Shown here: positions 35,038 to 43,632 of the stretch, piece by piece
How positions within the stretch are numbered: position 1 is the stretch's first letter
Layout of the letters: the number at the start of each line of letters is the position of its first letter
NCBI RefSeq assembly: GCF_900109605.1
Contig: NZ_FOAM01000021.1
Span: forward strand, 1 to 64,000
DNA length: 64,000 bases
Direction: 5' to 3'
Source: Xaviernesmea oryzae
GTDB taxonomy: Bacteria > Pseudomonadota > Alphaproteobacteria > Rhizobiales > Rhizobiaceae
Notes under the pieces: model-generated
Databases searched by the model: none
The model's input: the letters and a program-made list of their open reading frames with translations, nothing else
What the model was told of the DNA's origin: nothing
Translations under genes and position numbers: made by a program

Positions 35038-37052
35038 GCGCCTCCACCCATTCCGTTCCCAAAGCTTCCATGTCCGGGAAGGCGGCTGCATGCGCCGCCA
35101 GTCCCGCAGAAGGTGTCTTCATGTCTGCTTCCGATCCGACCCCATCCTCGCTTAAGACGCGCTTTGTTCCCGCCGATCACAGCCGCGTCACCTTCACCGG
35201 CGGTTTCTGGGAAAGCTGGACGCGCACCGTGCGCGAGGTGACGATCCCTACCCAGCACATGCGGCTGAAGGAGGAGGGCTTTCTGGAGGTTCTCGATTTC
35301 GGCAAGCCGCCGGCGCCGCTCGCCCGGCCAATCCAGCCGAGCGGCCTGTCGATGCAGCATTTTTTCGACAGCGACTTCGGCAAGTGGATCGAGGCGGCAA
35401 GCTATACGCTGAAGACGCATCCCAACCCGGATATCGAGGCGAAGATCGACTCCATCGTCGAAAAGCTCGAACAGGGGCAGATGGCGGACGGCTATCTCAA
35501 CAGCTGGTTCATTCGCCGCGAACCGGAAAAGCGCTGGACCAATCTGCGCGACCTGCATGAAATGTATTCCATGGGCCATCTCTTGGAAGGCGCCGTCGCC
35601 TATTTTCAGGCGACCGGTAAGCGCCGCTTCCTCGACGTGATGATCCGCGCCGTCGACCATATCATCGACACCTTCGGTCCCGAGCCGGGCAAGTTGCGCG
35701 GCTACGATGCGCATGAAGAAATCGAGCTGGCGCTGGTCAAGCTCTATCGCGTCACCCGCGATCCCCGGCATCTGTCGCTCGCTACCTTCTTTGTCGACGA
35801 GCGCGGGCAGATGCCCTCCTATTACGACGAGGAGGCCCGCAAGCGCGGCGAAGACCCGGCCGATTACGTCTACACCACCTATGCCTATAGCCAGGCCCAT
35901 ATGCCGGTGCGCGAGCAGACGCAGGTCGTCGGCCATGCCGTGCGCGCCATGTATCTGCTCTCCGCCATGGTCGACCTCGCCCATGAGAATGACGATCCGA
36001 CGCTCAAAGCCGCCTGCGACCGGCTGTTCAACAACCTCGTGGAGCGTCAGCTTTATGTAACGGGCGGCCTCGGCCCCTCGGCCTCGAACGAGGGCTTTAC
36101 CCGCGAATTCGATCTGCCGAACGAAACCGCCTATGCCGAAACCTGCGCGGCCGTGGCGCTCGGCTTTTTCAGCCACCGCATGGCGCAGCTCGATCTCGAC
36201 GCCCAATATACCGATCGGCTGGAAACCGTGCTCTATAACGGCGCGCTCTCCGGCATTGCCCGCGACGGCGAGCATTATTTCTACGAGAACGTGCTGGAAA
36301 GTCACGGCCAGAACCGTCGCTGGAAGTGGCATTATTGCCCCTGCTGCCCGACCAACATTGCGCGGATGATCACCTCGCTCGGCCAATATGTCTATTCCGC
36401 CAAAGACGACGCGCTGGCCGTGCATCTCTATGCCGCCGGGACTGGCGAACTCGATCTCGGCGGCAAGCTCGTCCGCCTGTCACAGGAGACGCACTATCCC
36501 TGGGACGGCGATGTCGCGATCCGGCTCACTCTTGAGGCCGACGCGGAGTTCACGCTCCACCTGCGCGTTCCCGGCTGGTGCCGCGGGGCTCGCCTCAGCA
36601 TCGATGGTAAGGCGGTCGATATGGCCGCTTGCACGGTAAAAGGCTATGCGGCGATCCGCCGGGTCTGGCGCAATGGCGACGAGATCCGCCTGTCTTTCGA
36701 TATGCCCGTCGACCGCCTTTATGCCCATCCGGCTGTCAGCGAGGATGCCGGCCGCGTGGCGCTGCGCCGGGGGCCGGTGGTTTACTGCGTGGAGGAAACG
36801 GACATCGGCACCGAGCCGCAGCGGCTGCGCCTGCCGGCCGATGCGGCTCTGGAGGTTCATTTCGAACCCGATCTTTTGGGTGGCGCCACCGTGCTGTCGG
36901 GCGAAGCGCTGGAGGCGGAGACGCAGGATTGGGGCGGGCTCTACCGCACGGCGCCACCGCACCTCAAGACACGCGCCTTCAAGGCCATTCCCTATCACCT
37001 CTGGGCCAATCGCGAGGCCGGGGCCATGCTTGTCTGGCTCAACGAGAAGTAG
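35034..37052 (+). CDS. GH127 family beta-L-arabinofuranosidase
   Basis: 672 residues from 35034; Met30 (35121) is another possible start because residues 1-38 are non-conserved. Glycoside hydrolase family 127 (DUF1680): catalytic (alpha/alpha)6 domain then beta-sandwiches. In Bifidobacterium HypBA1 the acid/base is Glu322, the nucleophile Cys417, and zinc is held by Glu338, Cys340, Cys417 and Cys418. Here the same pattern and spacing appear: Glu353 (SNEGFTREF), Glu369-x-Cys371 (YAETC) and Cys437-Cys438 (HYCPCCPTN). No signal peptide, so it cleaves arabinofuranosides in the cytoplasm after import. Embedded in the ABC operon between permease (4-base overlap) and ATPase. Confidence 0.93.
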   Translation: MSASTHSVPKASMSGKAAACAASPAEGVFMSASDPTPSSLKTRFVPADHSRVTFTGGFWESWTRTVREVTIPTQHMRLKEEGFLEVLDFGKPPAPLARPIQPSGLSMQHFFDSDFGKWIEAASYTLKTHPNPDIEAKIDSIVEKLEQGQMADGYLNSWFIRREPEKRWTNLRDLHEMYSMGHLLEGAVAYFQATGKRRFLDVMIRAVDHIIDTFGPEPGKLRGYDAHEEIELALVKLYRVTRDPRHLSLATFFVDERGQMPSYYDEEARKRGEDPADYVYTTYAYSQAHMPVREQTQVVGHAVRAMYLLSAMVDLAHENDDPTLKAACDRLFNNLVERQLYVTGGLGPSASNEGFTREFDLPNETAYAETCAAVALGFFSHRMAQLDLDAQYTDRLETVLYNGALSGIARDGEHYFYENVLESHGQNRRWKWHYCPCCPTNIARMITSLGQYVYSAKDDALAVHLYAAGTGELDLGGKLVRLSQETHYPWDGDVAIRLTLEADAEFTLHLRVPGWCRGARLSIDGKAVDMAACTVKGYAAIRRVWRNGDEIRLSFDMPVDRLYAHPAVSEDAGRVALRRGPVVYCVEETDIGTEPQRLRLPADAALEVHFEPDLLGGATVLSGEALEAETQDWGGLYRTAPPHLKTRAFKAIPYHLWANREAGAMLVWLNEK

Positions 37053-37063
37053 GGGAGGCGAAG

Positions 37064-38161
37064 ATGGCAAGACTGGAACTGAGAGACGTCGTCAAGTCCT
37101 ACGGTATCTACGAGGCCGTGCGCGGTATCGATCTGGAGATCGAGGACAAGGAATTCGTGGTCTTCGTTGGCCCCTCCGGCTGCGGCAAGTCCACCACGCT
37201 GCGAATGATCGCGGGGCTGGAGCACATCACCGCTGGCGAGATCGTCATCGGCGGCCAGGTGGTCAACCGCCTTGGCCCAGGCAAGCGCGATATCGCCATG
37301 GTCTTCCAGAACTATGCGCTCTATCCGCATATGTCGGTGCGGGAAAACATCTCCTTCTGTCTGGAGCAGCAGCGTCTGTCGAAGAGCGAGATCGCCAGCC
37401 GCATCGTACGCGCGGCGGAAACGCTGCATATTGAAGAGCTGCTCGACCGCCGGCCGGGCCAGCTGTCCGGCGGCCAGCGCCAGCGCGTGGCGATGGGCCG
37501 GGCGATCGTTCGCAATCCCAAGGTCTTTCTCTTCGATGAGCCGCTGTCGAACCTCGATGCCAAGCTGCGCGTGCAGATGCGCACGGAGATCAAACGGCTC
37601 CATCAGATCCTGCCGACGACCACCGTCTATGTCACCCATGATCAGGTCGAGGCGATGACCATGGCCGACCGCGTCGTCGTGATGAAGGACGGGCTGATCG
37701 AGCAGGCAGGCCCGCCGCAGGTGCTCTATCATCGCCCTGCCAGCCGCTTTGTCGCCGGCTTCATCGGCTCGCCGGCCATGAATTTTCTCGATGCCAGGCT
37801 GGAGGCCGAGGCCGACGGGCTCTCCGTCAGGCTGGCGGATGGCCGCAGCCTGCCTGTTCCGCCCGGCAGGCTCTGCGCCTACGCGTCCCATGCCGGCCGA
37901 GCCGTCACGCTCGGGCTTCGTCCGGAAGCGCTTTCGGTACGCCAGGATCGCCTCGGTTTCGCCAAGCTCGACGCCGATGTCGAACTCGTCGAGCCGCTTG
38001 GCCCCGCCACGATGATCTATTTCACCCTGGCCGGTGCCGCGCTCTGCGCCAGCATCGATCCCGAAGCGGCGCCGAAGGCCGGCCAAAGCCTGCCGCTCTC
38101 GGTGAACATGAACCAGATGCATCTTTTCGATGCCGACACGGGTCTGTCCTTGCTGAAATGA
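37064..38161 (+). CDS. Sugar ABC transporter ATPase (MalK/UgpC-like)
   Basis: 365 residues; ATG at 37064 after GGGGAGG. Walker A GPSGCGKST, Q-loop MVFQNYALYPHMSV, signature LSGGQRQRVAMGRAI, Walker B VFLFDEPLSNLDAK, switch VTHDQVEA; C-terminal TOBE domain (LGLRPEALSV, MHLFDADTG). Last gene of the GH127 transporter operon, 11 bases after the glycosidase. No clear terminator before the convergent 38259 gene. Confidence 0.93.
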   Translation: MARLELRDVVKSYGIYEAVRGIDLEIEDKEFVVFVGPSGCGKSTTLRMIAGLEHITAGEIVIGGQVVNRLGPGKRDIAMVFQNYALYPHMSVRENISFCLEQQRLSKSEIASRIVRAAETLHIEELLDRRPGQLSGGQRQRVAMGRAIVRNPKVFLFDEPLSNLDAKLRVQMRTEIKRLHQILPTTTVYVTHDQVEAMTMADRVVVMKDGLIEQAGPPQVLYHRPASRFVAGFIGSPAMNFLDARLEAEADGLSVRLADGRSLPVPPGRLCAYASHAGRAVTLGLRPEALSVRQDRLGFAKLDADVELVEPLGPATMIYFTLAGAALCASIDPEAAPKAGQSLPLSVNMNQMHLFDADTGLSLLK

Positions 38162-38258
38162 TGGGTCGATCCGGCCTAGCTGTATGGCCCATGACCACGC
38201 TGCGAAACTTTGGTCCCGGCGTCGCCAGCAGCTCTTACGCCCTGTCAGGCGAACTGTG

Positions 38259-40193
38259 TCAGGCGATGCGCCGCTCGGGATAGTGGACCAGGAAGCTTGA
38301 GACCTCCGCCTCCGCCAGAGGCGGGGAGAAGAGATAGCCCTGGACGAAGACAGCGCCCAATCGCTGGAGAACGGCCAGTTCCTCGCCGGTCTCCACGCCT
38401 TCCACCACGCATTCCAGCTCCATGTCACGGCTGAGCGCGAGAACCGATTTGACGATCTTGAAGCTTGCCGGCCGCTGATGCAGCGCACTGACGAAGCTGC
38501 GGTCGATCTTGATCTTGGTCAGCGGCAGCGCATGCAGCCGCGTCAAGCTGGAATAGCCGATACCGAAATCATCAAGCGAAATGCCGCAGCCAAGCGCGCG
38601 CAACATGTCGACCGAGCGCTCCACCTGATCGAAATCATGGGTGAAAGCCGTTTCGGTGATTTCGAAATCCAGGCGATGCGGATCGAAGCCGCTGGCATTG
38701 ACGATCGACACCAGCGCCAGAACACTCTCGGCCGATGTGAGGTCCTGCGCCGAGAGGTTGAAGGACAGGCGCATTCCGCCTTCCCAGCCGCGCGCAATGG
38801 CGAGCGCTTTTTGCAGGAGCGGACGTGTCAGCATGCCAACGATGCCCGCCCGTTCTGCAATCGGGAAGAAGCGCGACGGCGGCACGCGGCCAAGGGTGGG
38901 ACTCTCCCAGCGCGCCAGGCTCTCAAAGCCCATGATGGCGCCATCGCGCAGGTCGATGATCGGCTGAAAGACGATCGATAGCTCTTGCGCCGGGTCACAT
39001 TGCTTCAGTGCCTGTTCGATGCGCGTTTCGATATTGATGCGCCGCTCGTGATCACTGGTAAAAAGAACGGCGCCGCCGCGGCGCGCCTTCTTGGCGTGGT
39101 AGAGGGCATAATCGGCGCGGTCGAAAAGCTGCTCGGCCGTACCGGCAAGATCGGGATAGACGGCGATGCCGATCGATGCGGAGACCCGGACGGTCGCTTC
39201 GGGCATCTGGATCGGCAGATGCAGCCGCTCGGTCAGTACGTTGCCGCCATCGATTAGCTGCTGGTCGCTCGATGCCTCGGTGACGACCACCGCGAACTCA
39301 TCGCCACCCAGCCGGAAGGCCAGGACATTCGGCGGCTGCTGGGCAAGCCGCCGGCCGATTTCGATCAGCAGCCGATCGCCGACGGAGTGGCCGTAGAGAT
39401 CGTTGATCGGCTTGAATCCGTCGAGATCGATGATCCCCAGAGCGAGCCGCTTGCCGCCGTGCTCGGCGTCCTGCAGCATGCTTTCCAGATGCGAAAAGAA
39501 GGCGCGCCGGTTGGGCAGGTCGGTCAGCCGGTCGACATTGGCCAGCCGCAGATTTTCATTGCTGAGCGCCTGGGTCTGCTGCTGCGAGACCACCATCTGC
39601 TCGAAATGCCGGTAATTGGTGAAGACGATCGACATCATCCCGAAGCAGACCAGCGCCACATTGATGGTAATGGCAGCAAAGGTCGCCTGACCCAAGGACA
39701 GGAAGAAGACGATAAAGGCGCCGTTGACGATCAGTGTGACGATCAAGGCAGCCGAGCGCACATGCGTCAGGCAGAAGATGCAGGAAATGACGGTGATCGC
39801 CATGTAAAAGGCGACATGGCTCTGCGCATAGGCATCCCCATAGGGCACCAACAGGAAGGACCAGGCGGTGAAGGCAACGGCGATGCCCACGGAAAGCGCG
39901 TTGGTGCGACGCAGGACCAGATAGGCCCGTTCCGGTGTGGGCTCCGCATGTCGTGTCCGCCACCAGAAGAAGATTCTGGTGACACAGCCGATGGTCAGCA
40001 CCATCGGGATGCCGATCGTCAGCCAGCCGGGCGTGGAGCTCATATGGGTCGCGGCGAGCGCCCAGGTGCTCGACAGGAGAATCAAATACATCATCGGCAT
40101 CTGCCGGGTGAAGGCACGATGCTGCGCCTTCAAGAGGTCGGGATTATCCGAACTCACCGTAAAAAGCTGACGAATTGCCGCAATGACCGCCAA
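38259..40193 (-). CDS. Membrane GGDEF-EAL protein (c-di-GMP turnover)
   Basis: 644 residues. Residues 30-190 contain six hydrophobic segments with short loops. A GGDEF domain follows with an intact RLGGDEFAVV near residue 296 and no RxxD inhibitory site before it (PPNVLAF). The EAL domain has ESL in place of EAL (MGFESLARWE, near 423) but keeps the Glu, plus NLSAQDL, DDFGIGYSS and KIKIDRSFV, and EGVET. By motif both diguanylate cyclase and phosphodiesterase could be active. No sensor domain other than the membrane part. Convergent with the transporter operon; single gene. Confidence 0.9.
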   Translation of the reverse strand: MAVIAAIRQLFTVSSDNPDLLKAQHRAFTRQMPMMYLILLSSTWALAATHMSSTPGWLTIGIPMVLTIGCVTRIFFWWRTRHAEPTPERAYLVLRRTNALSVGIAVAFTAWSFLLVPYGDAYAQSHVAFYMAITVISCIFCLTHVRSAALIVTLIVNGAFIVFFLSLGQATFAAITINVALVCFGMMSIVFTNYRHFEQMVVSQQQTQALSNENLRLANVDRLTDLPNRRAFFSHLESMLQDAEHGGKRLALGIIDLDGFKPINDLYGHSVGDRLLIEIGRRLAQQPPNVLAFRLGGDEFAVVVTEASSDQQLIDGGNVLTERLHLPIQMPEATVRVSASIGIAVYPDLAGTAEQLFDRADYALYHAKKARRGGAVLFTSDHERRINIETRIEQALKQCDPAQELSIVFQPIIDLRDGAIMGFESLARWESPTLGRVPPSRFFPIAERAGIVGMLTRPLLQKALAIARGWEGGMRLSFNLSAQDLTSAESVLALVSIVNASGFDPHRLDFEITETAFTHDFDQVERSVDMLRALGCGISLDDFGIGYSSLTRLHALPLTKIKIDRSFVSALHQRPASFKIVKSVLALSRDMELECVVEGVETGEELAVLQRLGAVFVQGYLFSPPLAEAEVSSFLVHYPERRIA

Positions 40194-40682
40194 ATTTCTC
40201 TCCCTGCCTGACCATTGAGCGCATCGCGCCTGTTCAGCAAGAGCGAATTTATCAGTGACGCATGCAAAAAATCGTAAAGTTCGCCTAGCAAATCCCGAGT
40301 TATTTGCGGTTACGGCAGCTATATCCTGGGATGGACGTGCGGACGGGCAATTTTAGACATCGAAAAATATGGATCACTCGATAATTGATCAATCAAATCT
40401 AATAATGTCATTTCATTCGCGCGTAGGTAGCGCTTTCAAAGAACGCCGTGATCTTGATAAGGCGGATCTTTTCGAAAGACACTTCTCATTCGTTGGCGAG
40501 GCGGGTGGGTGGACGCATGGCGCAAAATGCCCAGGGTCAACGCTCTTCAACTTGAAGGTCAGCGGTTTCCAACGACTGCTCAAGGAAGTGTGTTGTCTGG
40601 CCAAATCTATTTCCGGTGCGAGGAGCACCGGAAATAGTCTCTCGTCTGGGGAGGCAAGATAGATGGGTCGGATGATGACCCG
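40194..40682. other. Intergenic region with a perfect 13-base-pair hairpin
   Basis: No credible gene; a plus-strand frame of 97 codons at 40369 lacks motifs and a ribosome site. An AT-rich patch (about 40240-40420) probably carries the promoter of the GGDEF-EAL gene. The right part contains two hairpins, one strong (next entry), the other GGGTC-7-GACCC at 40665-40681 touching the stop codon of the small secreted-protein gene. Confidence 0.5.
40607..40637 (-). terminator. Strong hairpin downstream of the small secreted-protein gene
   Basis: CTATTTCCGGTGC (40607-40619), loop GAGGA, GCACCGGAAATAG (40625-40637): a perfect 13-base stem. On the minus strand it lies about 45 bases after the stop of the 40683-41051 gene and is followed by ATTTGG, so it could act as its terminator even though the T-run is short. 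Confidence 0.5.
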
Positions 40683-41051
40683 TCAGCAATCCTTCTTCAC
40701 ACCGTCGTCACTGGTGTTGCCTTCGACGCAGTTGCCACCAGGGTTGGTTGTGGTGTTGCTGTGATTGCCGGTGGTGCCGGGGCTGGTGCTTGCGGGCGCG
40801 CCGGTCCCAGTCGTGTTGGTCCCTGTCGTGGTGCCTGCACCGGAGTTCATGTCGGTGCCCGTCGTGCCACCGGTGCCACTGCCCGTGCCTGTACCGCTGG
40901 CGCCGCCCGTGCCGGTGCCCATCGTATCCGTGGTGCCGCTGCCCGTTGTGCCGGTGCCGGTGCTGCCACCGGTGCTGCCACCGGACTGCGCAACGGCTGC
41001 CGTTGCCAGACCGCAGGTCATCAGCGTGACTGCAAGCAATTTGAGTCGCAT
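40683..41051 (-). CDS. Small Thr/Gly/Ser-rich secreted protein
   Basis: 122 residues from the ATG at 41051, preceded by GGAGGAATACCC. Signal peptide MRLKLLAVTLMTCGLATAAVA then QSGGSTGG. The mature part is almost entirely Gly/Thr/Ser with repeated TGTGT and TGG units and ends in NCVEGNTSDDGVKKDC, which holds the only two mature cysteines. No known domain. Low-complexity mature region suggests a flexible periplasmic, surface or matrix protein. Its function is unknown. Upstream (41137-41175) sits a long stem GGCGCACC/GGTGCGCC enclosing CCGCT/AGCGG. Confidence 0.7.
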   Translation of the reverse strand: MRLKLLAVTLMTCGLATAAVAQSGGSTGGSTGTGTTGSGTTDTMGTGTGGASGTGTGSGTGGTTGTDMNSGAGTTTGTNTTGTGAPASTSPGTTGNHSNTTTNPGGNCVEGNTSDDGVKKDC

Positions 41052-41564
41052 GGGTATTCCTCCAATGAATGTGTATGATCGCGACGAGCCGCATGGATGG
41101 ACGGCCATCCGATAAAGCGCCTGCTGGCGATCCCGTGGCGCACCCCGCTGGAAGCGGTCCGTCCGTTGGTGCGCCCCCTGCTAACCCTGAGATGGGAAAG
41201 AAGTTTCAGGGTCTTTCAATAATATTGATGCCTGTGTGAAATTAGTAACTAGAAAAACTAAAGTATTTTGTAATATATACGCCTATATTTCTATATGACG
41301 TTTGCAATATTCCGGAAGCGCTAAGTCAGCATGCATCGGCGAGCAAGCGTACACGATGATGTTGAGGTTGATGCTTAGGGGCTTAGGCGGGAAGGCGGCC
41401 GGAGGTGGTCTAGGCTTGACCTCCGGCGTTGTTGCGACGCTTGGACGATGCGGCAGCATCGCCCTGCGCCTCGCGCCTAGCCGGCGGTCAAGCCTGGATC
41501 ATCCTATGGATTCCTTTCAACGAGAATGCGTATAAGTCCGTTCGGGAGCGCCTTCCATGCGGTA
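41052..41564. other. Intergenic region with mutually exclusive hairpins
   Basis: Between the promoter of the small secreted protein and the 3' end of prmB, both on the minus strand. Stem-loop 41137-41144/41168-41175 with an inner 5-base stem. Further right, segment 41419-41427 (ACCTCCGGC) pairs perfectly with 41398-41406, but the overlapping block 41413-41427 also pairs with 41480-41494 (GGCTTGACC/GGTCAAGCC plus five more pairs, one mismatch). Inside lies GATGC-4-GCATC. An AT-rich promoter-like patch (41210-41300) separates the two. No gene is evident. Confidence 0.5.
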
Positions 41565-42479
41565 TCAATCCGCAAAGGCCTCAGCGCTGATCCAGAAGAC
41601 CGCATCCTGCGATTCTGCCGTTTCCAGCCAGACGAAATCGAGATGCGGATAGTCTTCTTCCAGGATTTCCCGGCCGGAACCGATCTCGCAGAGCAGGCCA
41701 CCGTCCGGATTGAGAAAGGCTCCGGCCTGGTCGAGGATCTGCCGCACGAGATCCAGCCCATCTTCGCCGCCATCATGCGCCATAGCCGGCTCGGCCTGGA
41801 ATTCCGGCGGATAGCCGGCCAGGGCGGCGTGATCGACATAGGGCGGATTGGTGATGATCAGGTCGTAGGTCTTGCCCTTGAGCGGCGCGAAAAGATCGCC
41901 TTGGTGGAGCGTCACCTGATTTTCCACTTCATGCTCGCGCAGATTGATCCGCGCCACATCCAGTGCATCAGCCGACAGATCGACCGCATCGACCTTTGCA
42001 TTCGGCATGAATTTGGCCGCCAGGACCGCGAGGCAGCCGGAGCCGGTGCACAGATCCAATGCGCTTTCCACCGATGTGGGATCGGGCAGGAACGAGGAGC
42101 CTTCGGGATTGAGATATTCGCTGAACAGCAATTCGCCTAAATGCGAGCGCGGGACGATAACGCGCTCATCGACGTAAAACCGAACACCTTGAATATAGGA
42201 GCGGCCGGTGAGATAGGCGGAGGGCTTGCGGGTCGTCACCCGGGCTTCGATCCGCTCGACAAGGAGTCGGCGCTCATCCGCCAGGAGGCGCGCATCGAGG
42301 AACGGGTCCAGACGGTCGATCGGCAGGTCGAGCGAGTCGAGCAGGAGAAAGGCCGCGTCGTCCCCGGCCGTGGTCGTGCCATGGCCATAGCTCAGATCGG
42401 CGGCGTTGAAGCGGGAGATGGCATAGCGCCAATAGTCGCGCAGCGTAACGAGTTCACGAGCAATATAATCGATGTTCAC
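41565..42479 (-). CDS. prmB: 50S ribosomal protein L3 glutamine N5-methyltransferase
   Basis: 304 residues from a GTG at 42479 with GGAAGG upstream; upstream frame to 42596 is not conserved-looking. SAM-dependent methyltransferase of the HemK/PrmB family. Motif I LDLCTGSGCLAVLAAKFMP, the glutamine-binding NPPYVD, and the PrmB-type N-terminal block WRYAISRFNAADLSYGHGTTTAGDDAAFLLLDSL that separates it from PrmC. It methylates Gln of ribosomal protein L3 in the cytoplasm. The spacing GLDLVRQILDQAGAFLNPDGGLLCEIG is typical. Divergent from the pseudouridine synthase gene. Confidence 0.9.
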   Translation of the reverse strand: MNIDYIARELVTLRDYWRYAISRFNAADLSYGHGTTTAGDDAAFLLLDSLDLPIDRLDPFLDARLLADERRLLVERIEARVTTRKPSAYLTGRSYIQGVRFYVDERVIVPRSHLGELLFSEYLNPEGSSFLPDPTSVESALDLCTGSGCLAVLAAKFMPNAKVDAVDLSADALDVARINLREHEVENQVTLHQGDLFAPLKGKTYDLIITNPPYVDHAALAGYPPEFQAEPAMAHDGGEDGLDLVRQILDQAGAFLNPDGGLLCEIGSGREILEEDYPHLDFVWLETAESQDAVFWISAEAFAD

Positions 42480-42697
42480 AGGCGCATTCCCTTCCAAAGA
42501 TAAGCCCTGTCCAGTAAGGCCGAGGCCGGGCATGGTGGAAAAGCCGCGATGCGCGCGAGGACCCACCTCGAAAGATCCGGGCAGGGCCGGCGCCATCGCA
42601 ACATGCCGGTTTCGGCCCTTTGCTCCGGCTCCATGGCTCCCTTAGGATAGCAGGGCCCCGCCGGTCAACCGAGCAGGGCGCGCTTGAGGATACAGTG

Positions 42698-43561
42698 ATG
42701 AAAAGCGGACGCAAACGGCAGGTGCCGGCATCCACCAGGCGTGGCGGCACACCCGCTCCAGCCACGGCGAACCGCATGTCTCGTCCCATCGCCGAAGAGG
42801 GAAAGCGCGTGACCCTGCCGCGCGCGCTTTCGAAACTCGGCTTCTGTTCGCGCACGCAAGCCGAGCTGCTGATCGCCGATGGCCGGGTGCGTGTCGATGG
42901 GCAGGTCGTGCAGGATGCCACGCATTGGGTCGATCTCGACAAAGTACGCCTCAGCGTCGATGGCGCGCCGGTGGAGGCGGAAGCGCCGCTTTATCTCATG
43001 CTGAACAAGCCGCGCGGCCTGGTGACCACGCGCCACGACCCGCAGGGCAGGGCAACCGTGTTCGACTGCCTGAAAGATGTCGCGGCCACACATGTCTCGC
43101 CCGTGGGGCGGCTGGACAAGGCGAGCGAAGGGCTGCTGCTGTTCACCAACGATACGGAATTTGCGCAGGCGCTGCTCGATCCCGAGACTCATGTGCCCAA
43201 AACCTACCATGTGCAGATCGATCGGCTGGCCGATGCCGACCTCGTCAAGACGCTTGCTGCCGGCGTGCTGCATGAGGGGGAGCGGCTGAGCGCCCGCTCG
43301 GTTACCATTCTGCGTCAGGGCGAAAAGCATGCCTGGCTGGAGGTGGTGCTGGAAGAAGGACGCAACCGCCAGATCCGACGCATGCTCGAAGCGCTTGACG
43401 TCGGCTGCCTGCGGCTGGTGCGGGTGGCGATCGGCCCCCTGCGTCTCGGCGATCTGGAAAAGGGAGCTGTTCGGCCTCTGTCTGGCGCGGAACGCGACAC
43501 GCTGCGCCGGTTGGTGGATGAAGCACGCAGACGCGAAGCAAGAGGCCTTTCGCGCCCGTAG
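42698..43561 (+). CDS. RsuA/RluB-family pseudouridine synthase
   Basis: 287 residues from the ATG at 42698 with TTGAGGA upstream. An S4 RNA-binding domain (LPRALSKLGFCSRTQAELLIADGRVRVDGQ) is followed by the catalytic domain: PVGRLDKASEGLLLFTND with catalytic Asp140, and EGRNRQIRRMLEALD. Converts a specific uridine to pseudouridine in 16S or 23S rRNA; RluB, RluE, RluF and RsuA cannot be separated from motifs alone. The N-terminal basic tail (KSGRKRQVPASTRRGG) is a further RNA-binding feature. Divergent from prmB, so both flanking genes act on the ribosome. Confidence 0.9.
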   Translation: MKSGRKRQVPASTRRGGTPAPATANRMSRPIAEEGKRVTLPRALSKLGFCSRTQAELLIADGRVRVDGQVVQDATHWVDLDKVRLSVDGAPVEAEAPLYLMLNKPRGLVTTRHDPQGRATVFDCLKDVAATHVSPVGRLDKASEGLLLFTNDTEFAQALLDPETHVPKTYHVQIDRLADADLVKTLAAGVLHEGERLSARSVTILRQGEKHAWLEVVLEEGRNRQIRRMLEALDVGCLRLVRVAIGPLRLGDLEKGAVRPLSGAERDTLRRLVDEARRREARGLSRP

Positions 43562-43632
43562 AGGGAGGTAGCTTTAGTAGGCTGGCGAGGAGCGTCCGCG
43601 AATCTTGCTTTAAATGCCGCTCGCTCTCTCAT

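Noticed and set aside
40369-40662. 97-codon plus-strand frame
   Set aside because: No ribosome site, no motif, overlaps a strong hairpin that fits a terminator better.
40740-41000. Apparent tandem DNA repeat of GGTGCC/GTGCC-like units
   Set aside because: Explained as the coding sequence of the Thr/Gly-rich protein, with signal peptide and ribosome site; not a CRISPR or satellite array.
41302-41535. 77-codon plus-strand frame
   Set aside because: Lies across the alternative hairpins and shows no coding character.
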